A DNA stretch of 64,000 bases. It comes from Medicago truncatula. Lineage: Eukaryota; Streptophyta; Magnoliopsida; Fabales; Fabaceae. The notes under the pieces are model-generated. The model saw only the letters and a program-made list of their open reading frames with translations, was not told where the DNA came from and did no database searches. Shown in pieces: positions 22,688 through 34,199 of the stretch. Location: contig NC_053046.1 of NCBI RefSeq assembly GCF_003473485.1, positions 43,485,832 through 43,549,831 on the forward strand, in the 5' to 3' direction. How positions within the stretch are numbered: position 1 is the stretch's first letter; every line of letters starts with the position of its first letter. Both the position numbers and the translations under genes were made by a program.

Positions 22688-23949
22688 AAAAAAATGTTAC
22701 AAGTTTTTCAGTAAAAAAAAAAACAAATGTTAGAAATGATCTCTAACATCTTATATGAACAAAGTTATATATAGGCCTAAATTGAATATGAAGGTAGGGT
22801 CTTGACTTGACTAAAATACATTACAATGATAACATCTTATCAGTTCTGGATATGATTCTTGGTGGCATTAATGTGCCCATATAAACATAGATTCTGATTC
22901 ACCTTATGCATTTCAGTGAATTACACATGTTCGTTACCAAAGTGAGTTATCAAAGGTAAATATAATAGCCAAGAATGTCAAACTCAAAATGAAAGGGATA
23001 CGGATATATGGGTGTATGGCCTACAAGAAAACCATAACAAGCAAAGACCAATTTAATGCAAAGAGACAAACAAACATCTTTCATCCCACTCCACGCATCA
23101 ATTACATTACATGATGGACACGACTCTTGTTTTGTTGGCATCATTCTCAATTGCCAAGAATCGACAATTTCAATAAAAAAAATTAAAAATGAATAAGTTT
23201 ATCAAAAGTGACATTTGCAATCTAAACTTTTTAATTATTTGTCGAAAATCTGATTTTTGATACATGCATAGACACAGTAAAATCTCTCTTGAATATCTTA
23301 TTCCAAAGGTCATTATGGGAGAAACGTGTACCAATGTGTCTAGTGATGATAAATCGACCCTCCTATCTCACTTAAAATCTTAAAAATTAAGATATTGTAT
23401 AAAATTGTGAATTAAAGTTTCATGAATCAAACGTGAATGGGTGGAGTCTAAACTATTCGTTCTCTTATTAAGATATAGTTAAATTGGCTCTCACGCGTTC
23501 ATTTTTTTTTTAAAGAGGCTCTCACGCTTTCATATTATTTATTCAATCAATTTTCAAAGGTAATATCTAATAAGAAACGATGCATTCACTCTAATTTAGT
23601 AATACTTAAAAAATTTCTAAGTGGGTCATATTAATAATAACTTTACCTCAGTACATTTCAAAAACAATTAATATGTTTGCGCAAAAACATTGAACAGAGT
23701 ATGCAATAAGGTCATAGTTATTAGTTATGCAAGAGAGAGAGACAATGCTTGTCCAAGCCTTAAATTTAAATAGCACAACTTCTTATTTCTTCTCCAATAA
23801 AGGTAACTAATAAGCTCTGCATGTTATTAGGCAAAGCACCGCCTATTGAAGCTCTAAGAAAAATCATGATACACTCTTAATTGCATCCCATAATTGAGAT
23901 TATCATTCTCATAAAAGGCATTCTCATAAAATTGCATCTCATAAATTGC
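22688..23949. other. Intergenic, part of the duplicated block
   Basis: No gene is visible. Segments such as tatgaaggtagggtcttgac (22788) and the cactccacgc..aattac block (about 23085-23140) recur after the pseudogene at 32180-32430, which shows that the duplication included this 3' flank. Confidence 0.6.
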
Positions 23950-24081
23950 ATCCAGCTTAGCTCAGTTGGTAGGGATATTGCATATCAGGAGTCGGGATTC
24001 AAACCTCGAACACTCCACTTCTCCACAATTAAATTATGTGAGCTCTAGCCACTAAGCTACTTGACCAAAAAAAGAAAAAAA
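23950..24081 (+). mobile_element. tRNA-derived SINE
   Basis: Box A (cttagctcagttggtaggga) and a degenerate box B (gggattcaaacctcg) are followed by the family tail ccactaagctacttgacc and an A-rich end. It is not a tRNA gene: no cloverleaf can be drawn past the anticodon region. Confidence 0.8.
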
Positions 24082-24397
24082 AACTATACTATCAATGATA
24101 GTTGTGATTGAAGGAGGCGATGAATGTTTTATATCAATCCTTATAAAAATTGGGTAAACAATTAATGCCCGTTTATTTAAATTTTTAGAAACTTTATGCA
24201 ATTCTTTCTTTAAAAAACATGACATTATTAAAAACACGGCTTATTAGTAGGATTTCAAATTTCAGAGATTCTTCACACTATTCACCTTGAAGATGAATTT
24301 TTACACACAAGTAATCACAACTTTTCAAGACAATAAAATTATAAAATATGATGACTAATTTATGATTGGATGTCGTTATAAAATAACTTTGTACTAA

Positions 24398-25216
24398 GAC
24401 CATTTACAATGGTAAAACAAATTCAACAACCTTCAACATTCACTTTTTCAATTTCCAACACTCCATATCATTTTCTCTCTCTTAATTCAACACCCTTTCA
24501 ATTTTTACCTCTCCAATAGTTTTTCATTCAACACCCTACCCCACCACATTTTATTTCTTATTCTTATTTAATTTTATATTTTTGTTTTTATAATTACATA
24601 AAATTACAATTATCGATTATAATTAAATTAAAATGAAGAAACACTTAACAATTTTTTTTTTTAAAAAAACAAAATTTATTTAAATAATTTATTTTTATTT
24701 TCTTAACATAAATAAAATGCAATACAACAAACTAAATAAACACTAAAACTTCAAAAGAAAGGCTAATACAAAGCTAATAATAAGATTAAGAGAGTGAAAA
24801 ATTTGATTTTTTTTCTGTGTCCAAATCAAATGATTTAAGTCTCTATTTATAGAGAAAAAAAAATCACGAATTTTGGTGAAAAAAAAATAAAAATAAAAAT
24901 TATTTGCAATGAAATAATTGAGTCCAAAGTATTAAGAAGATAAAAATCCAGCCAGCCAATCACAATTCAACACGTGTCAGCCTTTTATCCAAAATCTTTT
25001 CTCTCTCCGCGTCTTCCTTTGCGCGACGCGCCTTGTCGGCGCGTGTGTTACACGCGCTCTGCCTGGCAAACCAAAACGCGCCGCGTGGCTTCCCCGTCAG
25101 ATCTTAAACATGTTGAATCAATTAATCACCTCTCTCCTCTTCCCTCAAATTCAATAAGGCATTGCAATGGTTTCAACCTATTGAATTTCAGATTCAATAG
25201 GCCATTGTACATGGTC
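24398..25216. mobile_element. 819-bp PIF/Harbinger-like non-autonomous element
   Basis: The inverted ends gaccatttacaatgg (24398) and ccattgtacatggtc (ends 25216) are flanked by taa on both sides (24395-24397 and 25217-25219), the 3-bp target duplication of PIF/Harbinger. There is no transposase. From about 25005 to 25100 it carries an unusually GC-rich, CpG-rich patch (gcgcgacgcgcc, cggcgcgtgtg, acacgcgctc). Confidence 0.8.
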
Positions 25217-25219
25217 TAA

Positions 25220-26018
25220 GAATGAATGTTCCTTTTTTTTTTTTGGTCAAGAGAATGAATGTTCCTTATCCCATTAAAAAATATTCTTATTCTCGTTTTA
25301 ATCGTAAAGAACATAATTTCAACTTGTCAAAAAAAAAAAAACATAATTTCAAAGAAATTTAGAATAATTTGTGAACAGAAATATATTTAGCCACACATTC
25401 AAAATAATTAAACATCGTAGAATTATTAAAAAAGTATAGCATTTAATTATTATTTTTTACTTCACTTGTTCAAATTTTTGTGTTCATGCAAGAATTACAT
25501 TGTTATTTATTCTGAAAAGCAACCACCTCCAAATCAATAGAACAATTTTTAGAACATTATAACTATTTTGCTTGACAAAAAAAAATAAGGAAAGTCTTTT
25601 TATCATGTATAAATTTACATATGTTAAAAAATTTACAATAAAAATTTTGTATTTAAACATTAATAATGATATCTTTAACAAAAAGAAGTCACCTAGTTAA
25701 CAGATTTCATTAATAAACAAATTGTTTGAAAGAATCGAGTTTGATTTTGAGGGAGGGTTAAAAAAAAAAACCAATTTAACAAAAAAACAGGATGCTGACT
25801 GGATAATCGGATAAGTTCAACAGTAATACTACATTATGAAATGATGAATTGGATTAATATTAAACAAACAGAGCGAGAGCGAGGGGATTGGGAGATTATA
25901 ATCACTGAATCAAGCAAACTTTATTAACAAAAATCAACATGAATCCCAATACTAATAATCAATCCATCACTTATTTATGAAAATTAAAACAAATATACCT
26001 ATAACAAACAATACTGAA
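25220..26018. other. Intergenic, nothing recognised
   Basis: AT-rich sequence with A/T runs and no gene. It is the 3' side of the small membrane gene that follows on the minus strand. Confidence 0.35.
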
Positions 26019-26207
26019 CTAGAACAATGGCGGTGGCGCATAACCCAAGAACGGCCTTCCTCCGCCGTAAGAATCAGAGTAATGAACGGTGTCTTTGACT
26101 TTGTGGAAACCATTCTTGAATACTCCGAATCCAAACAGAATTCCGATCGTGATCACAACCACAATCAAGCATATGCATAACGTGCAGATTTTGCCTGGAC
26201 AACACAT
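26019..26207 (-). CDS. Small one-helix membrane protein, 62 aa (copy A)
   Basis: The protein starts MCCPGKICTLCICL, runs into a hydrophobic helix at about residues 8-31 (LIVVVITIGILFGFGVF), continues with a conserved KNGFHKVKDTVHYSDSYGGG stretch and ends RPFLGYAPPPLF. The cysteine-rich start next to a membrane helix suggests possible lipidation; this is inference. I know conserved plant proteins of this kind only as unnamed transmembrane proteins and assign no function. The start at 26207 is chosen because the paralogue at 33597 starts at the same codon. A shared tataagc box lies at 26331-26337. Copies A and B are nearly identical in protein and also alike upstream, which shows recent duplication under purifying selection. 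Confidence 0.8.
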   Translation of the reverse strand: MCCPGKICTLCICLIVVVITIGILFGFGVFKNGFHKVKDTVHYSDSYGGGRPFLGYAPPPLF

Positions 26208-26330
26208 CTCGAATGAACGATCGGTCAATGCAGCAAACTTTCGTTTTTTTCAGATCTGAGAAGTTGCGGAGAGAATTGTGAATTTAAATGTGGAGAAAGA
26301 GAAGAAGAAGTGGATTGAAACGTTTTTTTT

Positions 26331-26337
26331 GCTTATA
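26331..26337 (-). promoter_or_regulatory. Probable TATA box of small membrane gene copy A
   Basis: The plus-strand context gcttataaggaaagctattt is also present upstream of copy B (33768-33787). Conservation between the copies supports a core promoter here, about 125 bp before the start codon. Confidence 0.5.
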
Positions 26338-26571
26338 AGGAAAGCTATTTATTATTTATTTATCAATTTAAAACAATATTCTCCGTTAAAAAGGAAAATA
26401 AATATCTTTTTCTCAACTTTTTTCCGGGCGTAGCTCAGGAAACATTTTCTTTTTTTACAGTGGTTAAAATTCACCTCATAAAATGAATAAATAGGATGTT
26501 CAGGATTTGATCTCGACTCCTCTATATAATAATATATTGTTCTATATCAACTGAATTATGCCGGGACAAAA

Positions 26572-26714
26572 TATTTTTTTTCTTTTTTGAATCAAGTAGC
26601 TTAGTGGCTAGAGCTTACACAATTTAAATTTAATTGTGAAGAAATGGAGTGTCTAGCGTTCAAACCCCGACCCCTACATATAAAATACAATATTTTTAGA
26701 GGTAAACTCACGGG
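26572..26714 (-). mobile_element. tRNA-derived SINE
   Basis: This is the same family as 26864-27003 in reverse orientation. It shows the tail (plus strand gaatcaagtagcttagtggc), the box B region (gcgttcaaaccccgaccc) and a remnant 5' end ending ctcacgggc. The poly-A tail appears as T-runs at its left. Confidence 0.75.
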
Positions 26715-26863
26715 CATCAAAACACTTCTTTTTTATTTGCGTGATTTACTACCACGTTTGTTACTATTTATTAATCCATTTCCATTTGATAATAAAAAAT
26801 TGGAAAATGCTAGATATCAAATTATATTCCTGTGTTTGTTCATAATAAAGTTTGTGAAAATTA

Positions 26864-27003
26864 TCCCCGTGAGCTTAGCTCAGTTGGTAGGGATATTGCA
26901 TATTATATGCAGGAGTCGGAGTTCGAACCCCGAACACTCCACTTCTCCACAATTAAATTGTGTGAGCTCTAGCCACTAGGTTACTTGACAAAAAAAAAAA
27001 AAA
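26864..27003 (+). mobile_element. Full-length tRNA-derived SINE with perfect target duplication
   Basis: This 140-bp element starts tccccgtgagcttagctcag, has box A (gcttagctcagttgg) and box B (gagttcgaacccc), and ends in ggttacttgac plus an A-run. It is flanked by a perfect 16-bp direct repeat, aagtttgtgaaaatta, at 26848-26863 and 27004-27019. The intact target duplication marks a recent, LINE-mediated insertion. Confidence 0.92.
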
Positions 27004-27152
27004 AAGTTTGTGAAAATTAATAACAATATATTGGTAGGTGTTATGTCAAAAAGAAAATATTGGTAGGTGTTATAAAATTTGGGTTTTTGGGTCTTTGAAG
27101 TAGGCATGTGTTAATTGTGGAGAAATGGAGTGTCTTTTAAGTTTTATTTTTT

Positions 27153-27282
27153 CTTTTTTTGTTAAGCAGGTAAGTGGTTAGTTCTCACACAATTTAATTG
27201 TGAAGAAGTGAAGTGTCCGAGGTTCAAACCTCGGTCCCTATATATAAAATGCAATATCTTTCCCAACGCTAAGCTCACATGA
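27153..27282 (-). mobile_element. tRNA-derived SINE
   Basis: A reverse copy of the same family: plus strand aagcaggtaagtggttag (tail), gaggttcaaacctcggtccc (box B) and aacgctaagctcac (box A side). The 5' end is eroded. Confidence 0.7.
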
Positions 27283-27783
27283 TAGTTTTATTATGATTTT
27301 ATCTTTCTAAATAGAAGAAATGAAAAGATCGTATCTAACTCTTGATACCTTGAATGTTCTTCGTTATGGTGAAGTCCAACATGATACCTAATAAGATGAG
27401 CGTCTCAAATAAACATTTATCACTTTTCGTAGGTTCCACATGTTTTTATATTAAAATATTAAATGTGATGATACATAGAGTTATTGATAGATGATATAAA
27501 ATTAGTAGTGAACCTCATTTAAAAAATGTGTCTAAAGTGTTGGATTGAAGTGATTGATTACTTATTAAATACTACTATTAAAAAATATAATCCACCACTG
27601 GGATGGGGTAGCATTTCGGTGTCTTTCTAAACCATTCATTCTCTCTCATCTAAATAATATATTTTAAACATTCATCTAACATTCTCTCTCATATAAAGGC
27701 TCTGTTTGGTAAAAATAGCGGATAACTTATAAGCTAGTTGATAGCTTATAGCTGATAAGCTAGTTAAGTGTTTGGTAAAATTA

Positions 27784-29608
27784 GGTACCATTTGGCCCGG
27801 CTTTTTTCAGCTTTTCTACGTTTTTAAGGAGAAGCTAGGTCAAACACAATATCAATAAAGTACCTTCGAAAAAAAGTACTTTTTTTAGAATGCATAAAAT
27901 TGAATGGAATGAGCTTTAACCAAGAGTTGTTGAATGCTACTTCAAAAAACTATTTCTCCCCAATTTATTTCACAAGCACCTCTCTTCAACTCCCGCCGGC
28001 AACCTTTTGTTTTATTTTTTCAATATGCTTTTTTCTTCCTTTTTATTTATTTATTTATTTTAACCGGTCCATTTAATTTTTTAATGAGGTTCCATTTAAG
28101 TTTATTATCTATTTTTTTAAGGAATTTTATTATCTTTTTATCACTTATATATTAATTTCAATATCTTTTGATCATCACAACCTCGCAAATATTTGTATTC
28201 ACGCTGTCAATGAATGACACCGAATATTTTTATTCCCTTTCTTCAACCACGGAAATACACACACATTAACGTTTAGAGTGATACTTTATGTTCCTCTTTC
28301 TGTTATTTTTTTTGTTATGCTAATGCGTATAATTTTTGTTAGTGTTGTGTAATGCGTATAATTATTTTTATAAAATTTTGATTTAATTAAAAGTACAAGT
28401 GTAGTTGCCTAAAAAAATTATAATTATATATAATTTACACATTTGTATTGTAACAAACTATGCATATCTTCTTCTTATTAAAAAAACTAAACATATCTTT
28501 TTCAATGACACCAGCAATGTAACAGATATAATATTATATAATATAAATTCTTATCTTTTTTACCAACACTAAAAATATGGTATTTTATAACAAAATTTGT
28601 TATAGAGTATAATTGGAAAAGAAAAAATCAATTATTCTCATTATATATACACACATATACATTCCTGATTTTAGAGATGGTAGTCAAGCAGAAGGTATTC
28701 ATGAAGTGTTCAACCATGCACATTCTTCATTGAGAAATGTCATTGAAAGAACAATTGGAGTTTGGAAAAAAAGGTGGCATATCTTATGTGATATGCGACC
28801 ATTTTCACTAATCAAACAACAAAATATCATAGTTGGAACAACAGCACTCCACAACTTTATTCGAATGTGTGGAGTTGAAGATGAAGAGTTTAATAAATGT
28901 GATGTCATCTCTGAATATATGATTGAGCGTGACGAAGAAAGCAATATAAATGAAGAAATCAGTTCATATAATCGAGGAAGAGTGCAAAATGGAGGCTACA
29001 TGAATAAAGTTAGAAATCAAATAGGAGTTGCGTTGATGGAGAGTAGAAATGTTTGAGTTTGTGATGATTTATGTCTTTTTCAAACAAAAAAAAAAGATGA
29101 TTATTGTTTTTAATTTTCCAAACTACTTTGATATTATTTATGTTATTATTTGATCCTCCTTAAATTATTTGTCCTATTCAAATATTTAACAAGTCGTTTA
29201 TATGATGATACAAATTTGTATTCATGTTACACAAAATAAACGTCATTGAATAAATATAGTATTGGTAAAAATATATCTTTTATATTTTAAACATTTTTCC
29301 CTTCAAAAAATATTTTAGACATTTTTTTATTTATTATGTTAATTCATAATGAATTCAAAGTTTTTTATTTATAGACAATGCATGAATATATGCAAGGTCC
29401 CGGGTTCGAACCCCAGACACCATCAAAAAATAATAAATTCAAAGTTTTGTACAATATTTTACGAAACAGCTTTTAACTCAAAAATAACTTTAGAACTAAA
29501 AACAAATAAAGAAACCAAACAACTTTAGCCTTTTTCTCAAAGAGCTTTATTTTAACTTTGTTTTAAAGTAGCTTTTAGACTGAAAAAAAAGCCCGGCCAA
29601 ACGGTACC
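27784..29608 (+). mobile_element. 1.8-kb PIF/Harbinger element, nested
   Basis: The inverted ends ggtaccatttggcccggctt and agcccggccaaacggtacc are flanked by tta at 27781-27783 and 29609-29611, the expected Harbinger target duplication. Inside is the 3' end of a Harbinger transposase gene. A SINE-like cccgggttcgaaccccagac remnant lies near 29400. Confidence 0.85.
28640..29056 (+). pseudogene. Harbinger transposase, C-terminal fragment
   Basis: The readable part corresponds to the end of the DDE (HARBI1-like) domain: EVFNHAHSSLRNVIERTIGV, in which the E of NVIERT is the expected third catalytic acid, then KKRWHILCDM and NIIVGTTALHNFIRM. The first two catalytic aspartates and the DNA-binding partner protein are missing from the element. 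About 140 codons remain, compared with roughly 400 for a full protein. The visible frame has no stop, but without the catalytic core it cannot be active. Confidence 0.8.
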
Positions 29609-30252
29609 TTAGTGGTTCAACTAGATGATAATGTAAAATGACATAAAAGGGTACTCTTAATTAAGAATAGAATTTATATCAATTGATATTAAAAATATTT
29701 AAAATTTAATAATTTAATTCAATATTTCTTCCATATATTATTTTTAAAATTAATAAATTTGCTAATGTTTTAATTAAAATTTATTTTATTTCGTTTTTTA
29801 TACTTAATAAAAAAAAATAAACAAAACCTTTCATAAACGTGATTATTTTCTTCCAAAAATATTAAACAATAAGTATGTAAGCGACGTCCAATTAGCACAG
29901 TTGCTAGATAATAATAAAAATAAAAAATAAATAATAAGTATGTAGATGTAGTATCAACTTTTTTATGTTTTAAATTAAGTCAGGTACATACAAACAAAAA
30001 TATTAACCATGTCCAGTATTTTATTTAAAGGGACGTTCTGTGCCGTTGCCAAATAATAATAATTACGATGTCATTTAAATATAAGGGTAAAACTGATATT
30101 CAAATAAAACAATAAGGATAAAAGTGGAAGAAAAAAATAATAAACTATAAGCTATAAGCTCAAACACTACTTAGAATAGCGTCTGAAAAATAGCTTATAA
30201 ACTCGTAAAATATGTTATAAGGTTATGGTGCAAAAACATTACCAAACAGAAC

Positions 30253-31080
30253 TTTTTTTATCAGACGAATTTATAAGCTATAAGCTCATTAAGGTATCTT
30301 ACCAAACATAAATGAACTAAAGTACCGAAAACATAGGCACCGAGTGCCACCCCTGTGGATGCTGCTTAGTGGTTTGATCCTTTATACGAAAACAATTTGA
30401 TTGGATTAGAATAAGTGAATAACCCACCGTAAAGTTACCTAATCCTAATCATAACAAACATGGGGCTTAATGAACAAAGATTATGGAAAACAAACTATTA
30501 TTCCAAACAAATGAACCAATCACGACGAGACAACTATTGAGAGTCATATTTGGTAAAACTTTACCTTTATTTTCATGATTATTTTCAAAGTAATTAGGTA
30601 TCTTTTGCACGTAATTAATAAATAGGATATTTTTTACACGTAATTAAAAAACATTAATCTCATGAGTCGAGTATGATTATAATGGATGACAAAGTCATCG
30701 CTCAAAATACTAATAAAAAATATATTTTATCTACGAAAATGAAAGTCGATTGAGATATAAAAATGTATAAAAGTGAGTAGATGTTGGAAACTTTTGATAT
30801 TCCTAAATTATTTTACATATAGTCTCATGAAGAAAAAAAAATCACAAATAGTTTCAATTAATGCAATGTTTAGATATGCATTTAAATGAGAAATATCACG
30901 TTTCAATGCACTTCAAACATGAGATTTTAGAAGCTATAAAAGGTAGTTTTTAAATTGCGGCACGTCTAGAGAAAAGAAAATGTTGTAACAAACACATACT
31001 AAGTGAATCCATACAACAAGAAATGCTCTCTACTCATATCAAAGATTTAAAATGGCGTTTAGCAATTGATGGCTGTTATA
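30253..31080. other. Intergenic, nothing recognised
   Basis: AT-rich sequence after the nested transposons. A further tataagctataagctca stretch near 30272 is probably a leftover of the outer element type. No gene is visible. Confidence 0.35.
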
Positions 31081-31422
31081 GAGTACAATGCAGGAACCCT
31101 GTTTCTTACATGGCAAAAGCAATAACAGAAATTCCAAGTTATTGCTTCATTCTCATGGAGGGGACCTAGCACTATTTTGTTTACTATATGAAACACGGCC
31201 ACCAGACTCAAGTCTAGTGACACATACACAACATAATAATTCAAAAAATTGAATGCAACTACATATATCAATGATACGTGATGGAGGCCAAAACACGACT
31301 TTGAAGTGTAGATACTATGATCTAAATGCTTTTATGACAATTGTGTTTTGTGTTTCGGCTTGACATCATTGTATGTGTAAACATTATTGGTACTTACCCG
31401 GAAGCCAAAAATAACATGATAC

Positions 31423-31545
31423 TCCCTCAGTGCTAAAATATAAATTAAAATTGGTCAATATAAATTGATGTATTTGGTATAAATTTTAAAACAAATACAT
31501 TAACTTTTGTTGACCAATTTTTACTTATATTTTGAGACAAAAGAA
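31423..31545. mobile_element. Stowaway-like MITE, one end lost
   Basis: The left end tactccctcagtgctaaaat is of the Stowaway type. The sequence folds on itself (aaattggtcaa with ttgaccaattt; acaaatacat with the tgtatttggt region). The right terminal inverted repeat is truncated at ttatattttgagac. Confidence 0.6.
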
Positions 31546-31772
31546 TTGCAAACAAATCATTGTCATGAACTTCTTTGTCAAGCCCCCATGTGTCTGACAT
31601 ACTAGGTCTTCTCAAAACACTTCATTCTAAATGGAGTCCAGCAAACTATCAAGTCAACAATTATGACTATTGGTGGCACATAATTGATTGTTCGACATAT
31701 TTCAATTTTTTCCTATAGACAATATTCAATATTTTTTTCAAAGTGGCAATATACAATATCTTTGTAGCGTTA

Positions 31773-31840
31773 GTTTTGGCACAATGGTAAGGTTCGATGC
31801 CTTGCGATTTGAAAATCACATGTTCAAACCTTGAAAAGTG
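31773..31840 (+). mobile_element. SINE fragment shared with the subtilase intron (Au-like)
   Basis: The block ttggcacaatggtaaggttc, then tttgaaaatcacatgttcaaacc, is the same element as at 21979-22048 and sits at the same intron position. Confidence 0.6.
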
Positions 31841-32430
31841 TCTTTTTTTGCATACATTGGGTAGTCTTTTTGCATACTCTTTAGTATTTTGATTTTTTTT
31901 TTTCTCATTACTTAGAAGCTTCTAGTTAACTTGACACAAAACTATGTTTTGAGCAAGCAAAATGGATAAAAACAAAAGACCTATCCTGGATCAGTTCGAT
32001 GAAAATGCAACTCCATTTACAATATTGGTTTGATTCACATTCAACCCGATCTTGCAATGGACCTTAGAATTATTTATGATCTTAATGTTGTTGATTATCT
32101 CTAATATCTTATAAGAAATCAAACTAAATTCCAATAATATGGTTGGGGCTGGCTGAACAAAGTTGTAGGTCTAAAGTAGATATGAAGGTAGGGTCTTGAC
32201 TAAAAATAGATTGCTTGAAAAAAATTATTTGGTTGGTAACATTTTAACTCAACACTTTTTTTGGAAATTTGCCGGCTTTTCTACTAAAGCTATAGGGCTT
32301 TTATCTAGATGAGATCACTTAAATCATACTATTGGCTAAACCACTTTTAAGCCAAATGTCTTTCGTTCCACTCCACGCTGCAATTACGTTACATTAGGAG
32401 GAGCACGACTAGTGTTTTGTTTGTTGAAAT

Positions 32431-33399
32431 TTTGATTATTAAACCTAATAATCCATACACAGAAACAATAAAATATCTTTTCTCAAATTTCTTACTACGT
32501 AAGGAACTATAGGAAATCATATACCCATCAGATTTCCTCAAATTTTTTTGAAGGAAAATATTGCTTTAAATTTTATAAGCAAAAAATTTATCATATGCAT
32601 ACAAAAATGTCTTATGTATCACAAAATTTGTTTTAAATCTCACTTACTTTTAAAGTATATGATTTAAGTATTTTATTGTGTTTTTTTGTTGGATTAATCT
32701 TAAATATTAAATAGTAAATTTAGTTTAAAAATTGAAATTTTATAAAACATACGTAATTTAATTAACTCTAAACCAAACCTAACCCCACGGGTCCTACTTG
32801 CAACCTCACTTAAAATATACTATTGAATTGTTAATTTTAACTTTGCATGGATCAAACAAACGTTAGTTAATGGATGAGCTTTAGAAGAAAAAATAGTGAA
32901 CTAATAATTTTCTTTTTTGAGGGATAATAAACTAATAATTGTTGACTAGAAAACATAATTGAGATTCTCATAAAAGACATTCATGTTTATAAAAAAATTA
33001 ACAATTATTTGATCAACGATGAAAGTCGCAAATGCTTTTTATCAGTCCTTACGGTTTGATTTTACATGGGTGTATACAAAATTAAATTCATAGATCAAAT
33101 TATTTATGTAGTCTTGAATTCATCAACAAGAAAAGAGAATGCTGAGTAGGTGATCTCATAATAATTTCAACAATTCTACGTTGTCAAATGTCAAGGATAA
33201 CCCAACAATTTGTTTTTAAATGACAAAAAACAGTATAATAGCAGTAATCACTAGGAGAATTAATTTAAACAAAATATGAACATGAATCCCAATAAACGAG
33301 TAATTACAAATACCAATTCTAACAAGTCATAATTTATTAAAACAAAAAACAAACTCGTCCATGCATGAACAACGAAAATAAGAAGAGAACAATACTGAA
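32431..33399. other. Intergenic, nothing recognised
   Basis: AT-rich sequence without gene or bounded repeat. Weak likeness to 25790-25860 near 33140-33190 supports the block duplication. Confidence 0.4.
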
Positions 33400-33597
33400 C
33401 TAGAACAATGGCGGTGGCGCATAACCCAAGAACGGCCTTCCTCCTCCTCCTCCTCCGTAAGATTCAGAGTAATGGACGGTATCTTTGACCTTGTGGAATC
33501 CATTCTTGAAAACTCCGAATCCAAACAGCATTCCGATTGTGATCACAACCAGAATCAAGCATACGCATAACATGCACACTTTGCCCGGACAACACAT
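33400..33597 (-). CDS. Small one-helix membrane protein, 65 aa (copy B)
   Basis: This is a close paralogue of the gene at 26019-26207. It begins MCCPGKVCMLCVCL, has one hydrophobic helix at about residues 8-31, then the shared KNGFHKVKDTVHYSESY, a glycine run of six and the same RPFLGYAPPPLF end. The longer glycine run, from repeated tcc/gga codons, explains the three extra residues. Most codon differences from copy A leave the protein the same or conservatively changed, which suggests that both are used. It lies 1.3 kb downstream of the subtilase pseudogene, just as copy A lies downstream of the intact subtilase. The function is unknown. Confidence 0.8.
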   Translation of the reverse strand: MCCPGKVCMLCVCLILVVITIGMLFGFGVFKNGFHKVKDTVHYSESYGGGGGGRPFLGYAPPPLF

Positions 33598-34199
33598 CTT
33601 TAATCAACGATCGTCGAAGAAAAAGAGTTTCAATAATTTTTTCCTCTTGGTATTTCTGATCTTGTGAAAAAATTGTGAAGATAATGTGGTGAATTTAAAA
33701 GAAAATGAAGAAGGTAACGTTGGTGTCTTTGTTACAGCTTGATTGAAACACGCGTACGCGTTTTTGAGCTTATAAGGAAAGCTATTTATTTCATCATTTG
33801 AAAACAACATTCCCTTTCTTCGTAAAATACAAAACAATATTCCCTCTTAAAAGGAAAAATAAAGATTTCGTTTTATTATGAACTTGATAATAATACTGAT
33901 TTCATTTGCGTCATTTACTATAAACCCCTTTAGAAAAAGGAAATGAAAATTATAAATGGATTGGAATTGAATAGTTAGTTAATAAACTTCCTTAACATTT
34001 TGTCAAAAAAAAAAAAAATGAACTTCCTTAACATGAAAGGTTCCACAAAAAAATGAACTTCCATAACACAAAAGGTTCGACGAAATCTGATTCATGAACA
34101 AATGTTTTGCCCGACTTTATTTACTTCGTTCAGTTCCAACCAGATTATCAGGTTCGTTCCCTACAAACAAAATTATTTTATAATTGTATAGTGAAATAA

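Larger units (their letters stand above)
27699..30252. mobile_element. Outer TIR element interrupted by a Harbinger element
   Basis: The ends gctctgtttggtaa and ttaccaaacagaac are inverted copies, and both borders carry repeated agcttata/tataagct motifs common in plant hAT-type MITEs. The PIF/Harbinger element at 27784-29608 sits inside it. The target duplication of the outer element is not clear, so its exact borders are approximate. Confidence 0.45.
31090..32110 (+). pseudogene. Subtilase pseudogene, 3' part
   Basis: Three pieces match the last exons of the gene at 15378-22687 in order. Near 31090-31175 is the NPV.Y.AKAITEIP and RGPSTI region of exon 9. Near 31585-31675 is the SSPHVSDILGLLKTLH region of exon 10, without the catalytic GTSMA part. 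Near 31955-32105 is the start of exon 11 (SKMDKNKRPILDQFDENATPF). Stops and frameshifts break it and everything upstream of exon 9 is absent. A Stowaway-like insertion lies at 31423-31545 and the SINE shared with the parent gene at 31773-31840. Confidence 0.85.

Noticed and set aside
24974-25219. 81-codon frame in the CpG-rich patch
   Set aside because: It lies wholly inside a non-autonomous transposon and ends in its terminal repeat.
26864-26940. tRNA gene suggested by box A and box B
   Set aside because: The anticodon and acceptor stems do not form, an A-rich tail follows and the unit is flanked by a target duplication. It is a SINE. The same applies to 23950, 44378, 53278 and 62218.
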